Positions 30,060-40,500 of a stretch of 62,809 bases of DNA are shown here, piece by piece (positions within the stretch are counted from its first letter, which is position 1; each line of letters begins with the position of its first letter). Origin of the DNA: Peribacillus simplex (GTDB taxonomy: Bacteria; Bacillota; Bacilli; Bacillales; DSM-1321); NCBI RefSeq assembly GCF_900156045.1, contig NZ_FTMX01000015.1:1-62809 (forward strand). The letters are read 5' to 3'. The translations under genes were made by a program, and so were the position numbers. The notes beneath the pieces are model-generated. The model made no database searches, was not told the DNA's origin, and saw only the letters and a program-made list of their open reading frames with translations.

Positions 30060-32138
30060 TTATTCACCTTTATTTTTTTTGATGATTTCTTCAGAAATGC
30101 TCTTAGGTACTTCTTCATAATGATCGAAGTGCATAGAGAATGTTCCGCGTCCTTGAGTGTTAGAACGTAAAGATGTAGCATATCCGAACATTTCAGATAG
30201 TGGAACCATCGCTTTAACCATTTGCGTGTTACCGCGAGCTTCCATACCTTCTACACGACCACGACGAGATGTGATATCCCCCATGATGTCGCCTAGGTAA
30301 TCTTCTGGAATAACTACTTCCACTTTCATGATTGGTTCAAGGATGACAGGCTTACATTTAGATGCTGCATTTTTAAGTGCCATAGATGCAGCGATTTTAA
30401 ATGCCATTTCGTTGGAGTCAACGTCATGGTAAGATCCGTCAAATAATTTTGCTTTGATGTCGACTAGCGGGTAACCAGCAAGTACACCACGGTCAAGTGA
30501 ATCAACTAATCCAGCTTGTACAGCAGGGATGTATTCACGTGGTACTACACCACCGACAATAGCATTTTCAAATTCGAATCCTTTACCTTCTTCGTTTGGA
30601 CCAAATTCAATCCATACGTGTCCGAATTGTCCACGACCACCTGATTGGCGAACGAATTTACCTTCAACTTTAGCTGAACCACGGAAAGTTTCACGGTATG
30701 CTACCTGAGGAGCACCAACGTTAGCTTCCACTTTAAATTCGCGACGCATACGGTCAACAAGGATATCCAAGTGAAGTTCACCCATACCAGCGATAATCGT
30801 TTGACCAGTTTCTTGGTCAGTATGCGCACGGAATGTTGGATCTTCATCTTGTAGCTTTTGTAAAGCTTGACCCATTTTGTCTTGGTCTGCTTTGGATTTC
30901 GGTTCAACTGACAGTGAGATAACAGGCTCTGGGAATACCATGGATTCAAGAATTACTTGGTTCTTGTCATCACATAGCGTATCACCAGTTGTAGTATCTT
31001 TCAAACCAACAGCAGCGGCGATATCCCCTGCATATACAGTTGAGATTTCTTCACGGCTGTTTGCGTGCATTTGAAGGATACGTCCAATACGTTCACGTTT
31101 ACCTTTAGTTGAGTTGATTACATAAGATCCTGATTCTAATGTACCTGAGTACACACGGAAGAATGTAAGTTTACCAACGTAAGGGTCAGTCATAACTTTA
31201 AACGCTAAAGCCGAGAACGGTTCAGAATCATCTGAATGACGTTCTACTTCTTCTTCTGAATCCGGTAATGTACCTTTGATAGCTGGTACATCCAATGGAG
31301 ATGGAAGGAAGTCGATAACGTTATCAAGCATTAATTGAACACCTTTGTTTTTGAAAGCTGATCCACAAATAACAGGGAAGAATTCAACATTAACGGTTGC
31401 TGTACGAATAGCTGCTTTTAATTCAGCAATGCTGATTTCTTCGCCGCCAAGGTATTTTTCCATTAAGTCTTCATTAACTTCTGCTACTGCTTCAATTAAC
31501 TTCTCACGGTATTCTTCAGCTAATTCCCGGTGTTCTTCAGGAATTTCACCGATAGTGATATCAGTTCCTAGGTCATTACCGTAGAAATGAGTTTTCATTT
31601 CAATAAGGTCGATGATTGCAGAGAATTGATCTTCTGCTCCGATTGGTAACTGAACTGGGTGAGCGTTAGCTTGTAAACGGTCGTGGATTGTTCCAACTGA
31701 ATACAAGAAATCTGCACCGATTTTGTCCATTTTGTTTACGAATACGACACGCGGTACACCGTAAGTTGTAGCTTGGCGCCAAACTGTTTCAGTTTGAGGC
31801 TCAACACCTGATTGGGCATCAAGTACAGCTACAGCTCCATCAAGTACGCGCAAAGAACGTTCAACTTCAACTGTGAAGTCTACGTGTCCCGGTGTATCGA
31901 TGATGTTTACACGGTGACCTTTCCACTGTGCAGTTGTTGCAGCGGAAGTGATCGTGATTCCGCGTTCTTGTTCCTGTTCCATCCAGTCCATTTGTGAAGC
32001 ACCTTCGTGCGTTTCACCAATTTTATGAATTTTACCAGTGTAATATAGAACACGTTCTGTTGTTGTCGTTTTACCAGCATCGATGTGAGCCATGATACCG
32101 ATATTACGAGTGTTTGCTAAGGAGAACTCTCTTGCCAT
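30060..32138 (-). CDS. fusA: elongation factor G
   Basis: 692 residues. Translocase GTPase. G1 AHIDAGKTTTTE, G3 DTPGHVDF, G4 NKMDKIGAD; domains II-V follow, with domain IV QSGGRGQFGHVWIE and domain V SRRGRVEGMEARGN. Fusidic-acid-site residues appear ordinary. ATG at 32138 follows AGGAAGGAGAAAGACAA. Confidence 0.98.
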   Translation of the reverse strand: MAREFSLANTRNIGIMAHIDAGKTTTTERVLYYTGKIHKIGETHEGASQMDWMEQEQERGITITSAATTAQWKGHRVNIIDTPGHVDFTVEVERSLRVLDGAVAVLDAQSGVEPQTETVWRQATTYGVPRVVFVNKMDKIGADFLYSVGTIHDRLQANAHPVQLPIGAEDQFSAIIDLIEMKTHFYGNDLGTDITIGEIPEEHRELAEEYREKLIEAVAEVNEDLMEKYLGGEEISIAELKAAIRTATVNVEFFPVICGSAFKNKGVQLMLDNVIDFLPSPLDVPAIKGTLPDSEEEVERHSDDSEPFSALAFKVMTDPYVGKLTFFRVYSGTLESGSYVINSTKGKRERIGRILQMHANSREEISTVYAGDIAAAVGLKDTTTGDTLCDDKNQVILESMVFPEPVISLSVEPKSKADQDKMGQALQKLQDEDPTFRAHTDQETGQTIIAGMGELHLDILVDRMRREFKVEANVGAPQVAYRETFRGSAKVEGKFVRQSGGRGQFGHVWIEFGPNEEGKGFEFENAIVGGVVPREYIPAVQAGLVDSLDRGVLAGYPLVDIKAKLFDGSYHDVDSNEMAFKIAASMALKNAASKCKPVILEPIMKVEVVIPEDYLGDIMGDITSRRGRVEGMEARGNTQMVKAMVPLSEMFGYATSLRSNTQGRGTFSMHFDHYEEVPKSISEEIIKKNKGE

Positions 32139-32182
32139 TTGTCTTTCTCCTTCCTTCTATAAGGATTTTATAGTGTTTGATC

Positions 32183-32653
32183 TTACCAGCGATAATGTGC
32201 GAAAGCTTTGTTGGCTTCAGCCATTTTGTGAGTATCTTCACGTTTCTTAACTGCTGCTCCAGTGTTGTTAGCAGCATCCATGATTTCATAAGCTAAACGC
32301 TCTTCCATCGTTTTTTCTCCACGAAGGCGAGAGTAGTTTACTAACCAACGAAGTCCTAGAGTCGATTTGCGGTCTGGACGCACCTCAACTGGTACTTGGT
32401 AGTTAGCTCCACCCACACGGCGTGCTTTTACTTCTAGTACTGGCATGATGTTTTTAAGTGCTTGATCGAAAACTTCGATCGGCTCATTGCCAGTACGTTC
32501 TTTGATTAAATCAAATGCAGAGTAAAGAATTTTTTGTGATTTACCTCTTTGTCCATCAACCATTAATTTGTTGATTAAGCGAGTCACAAGTTTTGAATTA
32601 TATATTGGATCTGGTAATACGTCTCTTTTCGTTACAGGTCCTTTACGAGGCAT
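32183..32653 (-). CDS. rpsG: 30S ribosomal protein S7
   Basis: 156 residues starting MPRKGPVTKRDVLPDPIYNS after AAAGGAGGAAATATA; six upstream codons overlap the SD. Nucleates the 30S head. Contains VKARRVGGANYQVPVEVR and the C-terminal MAEANKAFAHYRW. Confidence 0.97.
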   Translation of the reverse strand: MPRKGPVTKRDVLPDPIYNSKLVTRLINKLMVDGQRGKSQKILYSAFDLIKERTGNEPIEVFDQALKNIMPVLEVKARRVGGANYQVPVEVRPDRKSTLGLRWLVNYSRLRGEKTMEERLAYEIMDAANNTGAAVKKREDTHKMAEANKAFAHYRW

Positions 32654-32694
32654 TATATTTCCTCCTTTCAAGAAAGTTCAATTTTTGTTTAAGA

Positions 32695-33117
32695 TTATTT
32701 TTTTGCTGCTTTCGGACGCTTAGTACCGTATTTAGAACGGCCTTGCATACGATTGTTAACTCCAGCTGTATCAAGAGCACCACGTACGATATGGTAACGT
32801 ACCCCTGGTAAATCTTTTACACGACCGCCACGGATAAGAACCACGCTGTGTTCTTGTAGGTTGTGACCGATACCTGGGATATAAGCTGTTACCTCGATAC
32901 CGTTTGTTAAACGTACACGCGCATATTTACGTAACGCGGAGTTTGGTTTTTTCGGTGTCATAGTACCCACACGAGTGCAAACACCACGTTTTTGCGGAGA
33001 TGATACGTTAGTTTGTGCTTTTTTAAAGCTGTTGTAGCCTTTGTTAAGTGCTGGAGATTTTGAATTAACCTCTTTAGACTCGCGTCCTTTACGCACTAAT
33101 TGATTAATAGTAGGCAT
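32695..33117 (-). CDS. rpsL: 30S ribosomal protein S12
   Basis: 140 residues. Decoding-centre protein. The two loops where streptomycin-resistance changes occur read TMTPKKPNSALRK and GGRVKDLPGVRYH, i.e. the drug-sensitive form with both key lysines. ATG at 33117 follows GGGAGGAAAAATGTA. Confidence 0.97.
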   Translation of the reverse strand: MPTINQLVRKGRESKEVNSKSPALNKGYNSFKKAQTNVSSPQKRGVCTRVGTMTPKKPNSALRKYARVRLTNGIEVTAYIPGIGHNLQEHSVVLIRGGRVKDLPGVRYHIVRGALDTAGVNNRMQGRSKYGTKRPKAAKK

Positions 33118-33221
33118 TACATTTTTCCTCCCTTCACGTTTTCATTTCTAGTACCACACATCCAGGTGGTTCATAAATGGGTAAAAACAAAGTCTTTGCA
33201 AATATAATTGCAAAAACATCT

Positions 33222-33470
33222 TTACTTTTTGATGGCAACAGTTGCTGCTCCGACATCAATACCACATGCTTTGCCAAGCATTCTCATCGAATCAACATAT
33301 GTGATAGGAACATCCAATTCTTTGGCGGTCTCAACGACACGCCCAGTCAAGTATATATCTGCATCATCAGCGATGATAACTTCTTGAATTAAATTGTTTT
33401 TAAGAGCTCTAACTGCTTGCTTCGTCCCTATAATCACTGACTTTGCCTGTATTACTTTTTCATAAGACAT
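33222..33470 (-). CDS. rplGB: YbxF, L7Ae-family kink-turn-binding protein (RplGB)
   Basis: 82 residues, L7Ae/L30e fold. AVRALKNNLIQEVIIADDAD and LGKACGIDVGAATVAIK match the kink-turn-binding surface. In B. subtilis YbxF binds kink-turn RNAs and associates with ribosomes. First gene of the str operon, with a consensus promoter upstream (33518-33547). ATG at 33470 follows GGAGGATATGGACC. Confidence 0.93.
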   Translation of the reverse strand: MSYEKVIQAKSVIIGTKQAVRALKNNLIQEVIIADDADIYLTGRVVETAKELDVPITYVDSMRMLGKACGIDVGAATVAIKK

Positions 33471-33517
33471 GGTCCATATCCTCCAAAGTTACAGGGTAAC
33501 ATAGGAGCACCTTTGCT

Positions 33518-33547
33518 ATAGTATCATTATAAGTCGGATACTGTCAA
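33518..33547 (-). promoter_or_regulatory. str operon promoter (sigma A)
   Basis: Consensus TTGACA (33542-33547), 18 bp, TACTAT (33518-33523) on the minus strand, about 45 bp upstream of rplGB. Confidence 0.8.
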
Positions 33548-33674
33548 CTTCTTTCAAAAAATTAATTCAAGCAAAAGGTTTTCCTTACATAATTCTATTA
33601 AGATTATCAATTTGCCTAAACGGAATATATCAAATCCCCATACTGCTTTTCAGTCAGCCATGAGTAATAAGAGA

Positions 33675-33754
33675 GACCAGCTCAATAAACTCTGATCCTA
33701 CAGCTCCAATGGGAAACAGGAGTGGAGTTTTCAGTTTAAATTATTGAGCTGGTC
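33675..33754. terminator. long inverted repeat after rpoC, probable terminator
   Basis: GACCAGCTCAATAA (33675-33688) is perfectly complementary to TTATTGAGCTGGTC (33741-33754), 14 bp with a 52-nt loop that holds a smaller CTCCA/TGGAG hairpin. On the minus strand it lies 10 nt past the rpoC stop and is followed by TCTCTTATT, a poor T-run. On the plus strand it is followed by CTTTTTCC. It marks the rpoC/str boundary. Confidence 0.6.
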
Positions 33755-33763
33755 CTTTTTCCT

Positions 33764-36700
33764 TTAATCCACCGTTACGGTATCGGCATTTTCGTCACCA
33801 ACAACGACAGGGTTTGCTTTTCTGTATCTAAGCATTCCTGTTCCTGCAGGGACAAGTTTACCGATGATGACATTTTCTTTAAGTCCAAGCAATTCATCAC
33901 GTTTTCCTTTAATTGCTGCATCAGTCAAGACTCTAGTTGTTTCTTGGAATGACGCGGCGGACAAGAAGGAATCCGTTTCTAGGGATGCTTTTGTGATACC
34001 TAGCAACACAGGGCGTCCTGTAGCCGGTAATTTGTTGGTAAGCAATGCATCAGTGTTTGCAGTAGTGAACTGGTTAACATCCAATAATGTTCCTGGAAGC
34101 ACTTCAGTTTCACCTGCATCAAGCACACGGACTTTACGCATCATTTGTCTAACCATTACCTCGATATGTTTATCGCCGATTTCAACACCTTGCATCCGGT
34201 ATACTTTTTGAACTTCATGAAGCAGGTATTCCTGAACAGTAAGCACGTCTGTAACCTTCAGCAATTCTTTCGGATCGATGGAACCCTCAGTCAACTCTTC
34301 ACCACGACGGACAGGCGTATCGACAGTTACTCTTAAACGAGCTGTGTACGGCGCAGTATACGTGCGTGATTCAACAGCACCTTGAACAACGATTTCCTGT
34401 TGTTTATCCCGAATTTCATTAATCGAAACAATCGTTCCTTCGATTTCGGAAATGACAGCTTGACCTTTCGGATTTCTCGCTTCAAATATCTCTTGGATAC
34501 GAGGAAGACCTTGAGTGATATCGTCCCCGGCAACCCCACCTGTATGGAATGTACGCATCGTCAACTGTGTACCAGGTTCTCCGATTGATTGAGCGGCAAT
34601 AATACCGACTGCTTCGCCCACTTCAACTTCTTGACCGGTAGCCAAGTTACGTCCGTAACATTTTTTACATACACCATGGCTGGTATTACATGTAAATGCG
34701 GAACGGATCCACGCTGTTTCAATTCCAAGTGATTCAATATAGTTAGCAAGATCTTCAGTAATAAGGTCGTTTTCAGCCACGATTACTTCATTTGTTTCTG
34801 GATGTCTGATCGCTTTTCTTGCATAACGGCCGATTAGGCGCTCTTCAAGATGCTCAATTATTTCAGTACCCTCTCTCAAGGCTGAAATTTTCAAGCCGCG
34901 GTCAGTTCCGCAATCGTCATCACGGATGATGACATCTTGTGCAACGTCAACAAGTCGACGGGTAAGGTAACCGGAATCGGCTGTTTTAAGCGCTGTATCG
35001 GCAAGACCTTTACGCGCACCATGTGTAGAGATGAAGTACTCCAACACTGTTAAACCTTCACGGAAACTTGATTTGATCGGTAATTCAATGATACGTCCAG
35101 CCGGGTTGGCCATCAAACCACGCATACCCGCAAGCTGCGTAAAGTTGGAAGCATTACCACGGGCACCGGAGTCACTCATCATGAAGATCGGGTTGCGGCG
35201 GTCCAGTGAGTCCATAAGTTTGGACTGAATGGTATCCTTGGCAGCACTCCAAATCGAAATGACGCGATCATAACGCTCATCCTCAGTAATAAGACCGCGT
35301 CTGAATTGTTTCAAGACGTTATCCACTTTGGTTTGAGCCTCAGTGATGATTTCTTGTTTTTCTTTTAAAACGACGATATCAGCCACACCAACGGTAATAC
35401 CAGCTTTTGTCGAATATTTGAATCCAAGATCTTTCATCCGGTCAAGCATTTTGGATGTTTCGGTAATTTTAAAGCGTTTAAAGACTTCCGCAATGATATT
35501 TCCAAGAATTTTTTTCTTGAATGGATCGATTGCAGGTTGGGCCTTAATCAACTCAGGGATATTAGCGCCTTTTTCCACAAAATATTTCTCTGGAGTTTTC
35601 GTTTCCAAATTATATCGTGTCGGTTCGTTAATATACGGGAATGATTTAGGCAAAATCTCATTGAAGATCAATTTACCAACAGTCGTAATGAGAAGTTGGC
35701 CGTTTTGTTCTTCAGTGAAAGTTTCGTTATTTAGTGACGATGCATGTACGGCACAACGAGAATGTAAGTGTACATATCCGTTTTGGTATGCAAGTAATGC
35801 TTCACTTGTATCTTTAAAGATCATACCCTCACCGATAGCGCCTTCTCTTTCCAATGTTAAGTAATAGTTACCTAATACCATATCTTGAGAAGGTGTAACG
35901 ACAGGTTTACCATCTTTAGGGTTCAAAATGTTCTGTGCTGCAAGCATAAGCATGCGCGCCTCAGCTTGGGCTTCAGAAGATAGAGGAACGTGGACCGCCA
36001 TTTGGTCACCATCAAAGTCAGCGTTGTAAGCTGTACATACGAGCGGATGCAAACGAATTGCGCGACCTTCAACTAAAGTTGGTTCAAATGCTTGGATCCC
36101 AAGTCTGTGAAGAGTCGGTGCACGGTTCAATAGTACTGGGTGTTCTCTAATAACTTCTTCTAATACATCCCAAATTTCAGGAGATAAACGTTCAATTTTA
36201 CGCTTAGCGGATTTGATGTTATGTGCCAGGCCTCTTTGAACAAGCTCCTTCATAACGAATGGTTTGAATAATTCAATCGCCATTTCTTTTGGAAGACCAC
36301 ATTGGTACATCTTTAAATTTGGTCCGACTACGATAACGGAACGGCCAGAATAATCAACACGTTTACCAAGAAGGTTTTGACGGAAACGACCTTGTTTACC
36401 TTTTAACATGTGAGATAAAGATTTTAACGGACGGTTACCAGGTCCAGTTACCGGACGGCCCCGACGGCCATTATCGATAAGAGCATCGACAGCTTCTTGC
36501 AGCATACGCTTCTCATTTTGAACGATAATGCTTGGTGCTCCAAGGTCCAGTAATCTTTTCAACCGATTATTACGGTTGATAACACGGCGATATAAATCAT
36601 TTAGATCAGATGTGGCAAAACGTCCTCCATCAAGTTGAACCATAGGACGAAGTTCCGGTGGAATGACCGGAAGCACGTCAAGGATCATCCATGAAGGCTC

Positions 36701-37363
36701 ATTTCCGGAGTTACGGAATGCTTCAAGCACTTCCAAGCGTTTGATTGCACGGGTTCTGCGTTGTCCTTGAGCTGTTTTAAGCTCCTCTTTCAACGACTCT
36801 ACTTCCTTTTCCGTATCAATATCTTGCAAAAGTTTTTTAATAGCTTCCGCACCCATGGCAGCTTGGAATTTCTTACCGTATTTTTCACGGTATGTACGAT
36901 ATTCCTTTTCGGAAAGAAGCTGTTTCTTTTCTAAAGTTGTATCGCCCGTTTCAGTTACGACGTAAGATGCAAAGTAAATAACTTCTTCCAAAGCCCGCGG
37001 AGACATGTCAAGTACAAGTCCCATACGGCTAGGGATTCCTTTAAAATACCATATGTGTGAAACTGGAGCTGCCAGCTCAATATGACCCATACGCTCACGA
37101 CGCACCTTAGCACGAGTGACTTCAACGCCACAACGGTCACAGACTACGCCTTTATAACGAACACGTTTATATTTTCCGCAATGACATTCCCAGTCCTTTT
37201 GAGGTCCAAAAATTCTCTCACAGAATAAACCGTCTTTTTCTGGCTTTAACGTACGATAGTTGATTGTTTCTGGTTTTTTAACTTCTCCATGAGACCAAGA
37301 ACGAATCTTGTCTGGTGAAGCAAGACCAATTTTCATATACTCAAAATTATTAACGTCTAACAA
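33764..37363 (-). CDS. rpoC: RNA polymerase beta' subunit
   Basis: 1199 residues. Zinc site 1 (CHCGKYKRVRYKGVVCDRCG), lid/rudder region, the absolutely conserved catalytic NADFDGDQMAVH, bridge helix and trigger loop (GVAGDDITQGLPRIQEIFEA), and zinc site 2 (CGTDRG ... CNTSHGVCKKCYGR). The start codon is TTG at 37363 with GGAGGTAGGCCCC upstream, as in B. subtilis. Cotranscribed with rpoB; a 184-bp gap containing a GATTGCC/GGCAATC hairpin (37402-37426) separates them. Confidence 0.98.
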   Translation of the reverse strand: MLDVNNFEYMKIGLASPDKIRSWSHGEVKKPETINYRTLKPEKDGLFCERIFGPQKDWECHCGKYKRVRYKGVVCDRCGVEVTRAKVRRERMGHIELAAPVSHIWYFKGIPSRMGLVLDMSPRALEEVIYFASYVVTETGDTTLEKKQLLSEKEYRTYREKYGKKFQAAMGAEAIKKLLQDIDTEKEVESLKEELKTAQGQRRTRAIKRLEVLEAFRNSGNEPSWMILDVLPVIPPELRPMVQLDGGRFATSDLNDLYRRVINRNNRLKRLLDLGAPSIIVQNEKRMLQEAVDALIDNGRRGRPVTGPGNRPLKSLSHMLKGKQGRFRQNLLGKRVDYSGRSVIVVGPNLKMYQCGLPKEMAIELFKPFVMKELVQRGLAHNIKSAKRKIERLSPEIWDVLEEVIREHPVLLNRAPTLHRLGIQAFEPTLVEGRAIRLHPLVCTAYNADFDGDQMAVHVPLSSEAQAEARMLMLAAQNILNPKDGKPVVTPSQDMVLGNYYLTLEREGAIGEGMIFKDTSEALLAYQNGYVHLHSRCAVHASSLNNETFTEEQNGQLLITTVGKLIFNEILPKSFPYINEPTRYNLETKTPEKYFVEKGANIPELIKAQPAIDPFKKKILGNIIAEVFKRFKITETSKMLDRMKDLGFKYSTKAGITVGVADIVVLKEKQEIITEAQTKVDNVLKQFRRGLITEDERYDRVISIWSAAKDTIQSKLMDSLDRRNPIFMMSDSGARGNASNFTQLAGMRGLMANPAGRIIELPIKSSFREGLTVLEYFISTHGARKGLADTALKTADSGYLTRRLVDVAQDVIIRDDDCGTDRGLKISALREGTEIIEHLEERLIGRYARKAIRHPETNEVIVAENDLITEDLANYIESLGIETAWIRSAFTCNTSHGVCKKCYGRNLATGQEVEVGEAVGIIAAQSIGEPGTQLTMRTFHTGGVAGDDITQGLPRIQEIFEARNPKGQAVISEIEGTIVSINEIRDKQQEIVVQGAVESRTYTAPYTARLRVTVDTPVRRGEELTEGSIDPKELLKVTDVLTVQEYLLHEVQKVYRMQGVEIGDKHIEVMVRQMMRKVRVLDAGETEVLPGTLLDVNQFTTANTDALLTNKLPATGRPVLLGITKASLETDSFLSAASFQETTRVLTDAAIKGKRDELLGLKENVIIGKLVPAGTGMLRYRKANPVVVGDENADTVTVD

Positions 37364-37547
37364 GGGGCCTACCTCCCTTTTAATCTCCAGGTTTAACCCT
37401 TGATTGCCGTCAAATATCAGGCAATCTTACACCGGATGATGGTTGATTGAATCAATAAGGCTCTAACAAGGCAGCATGATCTTCAAATGAACATCTCACT
37501 GCCAGTCAGAGCAGGTAATATATAACTAGATATGTTTATATTTAATT

Positions 37548-40500
37548 TTATTCTTTGACAGGTGCCCCTACTTCGGAAGCAACCATATCCTTAGTTTCTG
37601 AATCAAGGCTTAATTTGTCGGCTTGGTTAGCATCATCTTCATCTTCCAAATCACGCATTTCGATTTCACGATCTTCAGCATTGAGGATTTTAACATCCAA
37701 TCCTAAACTTTGAAGCTCTTTAATCAATACTTTGAAGGACTCAGGAACGCCTGGTTCAGGGACATTTTCACCTTTGACAATCGCTTCGTACGTTTTAACA
37801 CGACCTACGACATCATCTGATTTAACGGTTAGGATTTCTTGTAATGTATAAGCAGCACCATAAGCTTCAAGTGCCCATACTTCCATCTCACCGAAACGCT
37901 GTCCGCCAAATTGCGCTTTACCACCAAGTGGTTGCTGCGTAACAAGGGAGTAAGGTCCAGTTGAACGCGCATGAAGTTTATCATCGACCATATGTGCCAG
38001 TTTGATCATATACATGACACCAACTGATACACGGTTATCGAATGCTTCACCTGAACGGCCGTCATAAAGGACTGTTTTTGCATCACGGGACATCCCGGCT
38101 TCTTCAATCGTACCCCAAACATCTTCCTCAGTGGCACCATCGAATACAGGAGATGCTACATGAATGCCAAGTGCGCGTGCAGCCATACCTAAGTGAAGCT
38201 CCAACACCTGACCGATGTTCATACGTGAAGGTACACCCAATGGGTTTAACATGATGTCGACTGGAGTGCCATCTGGTAAATAAGGCATATCTTCTTCAGG
38301 AAGAATCCTGGAGATTACCCCTTTGTTACCATGTCGTCCAGCCATTTTATCGCCTTCATGGATTTTACGTTTTTGAACGATATATACACGTGCTAGTTGG
38401 TTTACACCAGGAGGCAGTTCATCGCCGTCTTCTCTGTTAAATACTTTAACATCAAGAACGATTCCGCCGCCGCCGTGAGGTACACGAAGTGATGTATCCC
38501 TTACTTCACGTGCTTTTTCACCGAAGATTGCATGTAATAGACGTTCTTCAGCAGTCAGTTCCGTTACACCTTTAGGCGTGACTTTACCAACGAGAAGGTC
38601 TCCGTCTTTCACTTCAGCACCCACACGGATTATTCCGCGCTCATCAAGATTACGAAGCGCATCTTCCCCTACGTTAGGGATATCACGTGTGATTTCTTCA
38701 GGTCCTAATTTTGTATCGCGTGATTCAGATTCATATTCTTCAATATGAATGGAAGTGTACACATCATCTTTAACCAATCGTTCACTCATGATGATGGCAT
38801 CTTCATAGTTATATCCGTCCCATGTCATGAAGGCAACCAATACGTTACGTCCAAGTGCCAGCTCACCTTTTTCCATTGAAGGACCATCAGCAAGAATTTC
38901 ACCTTTTACAACGTTGTCGCCAACACTTACGATAGGGCGTTGATTATAGCACGTTCCTTGGTTGGAACGAATGAATTTTAATAGACGGTATTTATCAAGG
39001 TTTCCTTTTACTTGCTTTCCGTCAACCTCACTTACCCTACGTACCCAAACTTCACGTGATTCAACGTGCTCTACGATACCAGGGTGTTTACAGATTACGG
39101 CAGCACCGGAGTCTTTCGCTGAAACATACTCCATACCCGTTCCTACTCGAGGGGCTTCCGGTTGCAGCAAAGGAACTGCTTGACGTTGCATGTTCGCTCC
39201 CATAAGGGCACGGTTGGAGTCATCATTTTCCAAGAAAGGAATACATGCTGTCGCAGCAGATACAACCTGTTTAGGAGATACATCCATGTAATCTACGCGG
39301 TCACGCGGAACAACGGTATTTTCACCACGGAAACGTGCAACAACATCATTATCAAGGAATGAGCCGTCATCTGACAGTCGTACATTCGCTTGGGCAACTA
39401 CATAATTATCTTCCTCATCAGCTGTTAAGTAGTCAATTTGGCTTGTAATTTTACCTGTTTCAGGGTCCACACGGCGATATGGTGTTTCAATGAAGCCATA
39501 TGGGTTAACCTTTGCAAAACTGGATAACGAGTTAATCAAACCAATATTCGGTCCCTCAGGCGTTTCAATCGGACACATGCGGCCATAGTGGGAATAATGA
39601 ACGTCACGTACTTCAAAGCCAGCACGCTCACGTGTCAGACCACCAGGTCCCAATGCAGATAGACGACGTTTATGTGTCAATTCAGCCAATGGGTTCGTTT
39701 GATCCATGAATTGGGAAAGCTGTGAGCTTCCAAAGAACTCTTTAATGGATGCAATGACCGGACGAATGTTGATTAGTTGCTGTGGAGTGATTGTGTTCGT
39801 ATCCTGAATGGACATCCTTTCACGGACAACACGCTCCATACGGGATAAACCAATTCTGAATTGGTTTTGCAGCAATTCACCAACTGAACGCAGACGACGG
39901 TTACCTAAATGGTCAATGTCATCCGTGATTCCCACACCATGCAATAAATTAAAGAAATAACTGATGGAAGAAATGATATCAGCCGGAGTAATGTTTTTGA
40001 CCTGGTCGGTCACATAGGCATTACCGATGATATTGATCACTTTTTCACCTTCAGCATCGTTTGGCGCAAACACTTTAATAGGTTGAAGAAGAGTTTCTTC
40101 CTCTACTACACCGCCTGATGGATGGAATGTTTTGAATCCGATTCCACCTTCGATATGAGGCAGGATCCTATCAAGAGTCCGACGATCAAGCATTGTCCCT
40201 TTTTCAACGATGATTTCACCTGTTTCAGGATCAATCAAAGTCTCTGCAATACGTTGTCCGAATAAACGGTTCTTGATATGCAGTTTTTTATTAATTTTAT
40301 AACGGCCTACATTAGCTAAATCATAACGTTTTGGATCAAAAAAGCGTGATACTAAAAGACTTTTCGCGTTTTCGACAGTAGGCGGTTCACCTGGGCGCAG
40401 ACGCTCATAGATTTCTAGTAATGCTTTTTCCACACTCTCGGTGTTATCCTTTTCAAGAGTGTTGCGAAGGTATTCGTTGTCTCCGATCAAATCGATGATT

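Noticed and set aside
35343..35864. 173-codon plus-strand ORF inside rpoC
   Set aside because: Shadow of the highly expressed rpoC gene; no SD and no recognisable domain.
38980..39720. RpoB Gln-Thr-Asn in the rifampicin region as a possible resistance change
   Set aside because: Bacillus RpoB normally has MDQTNP here; the key Gln, Asp, His and Ser positions are unchanged.
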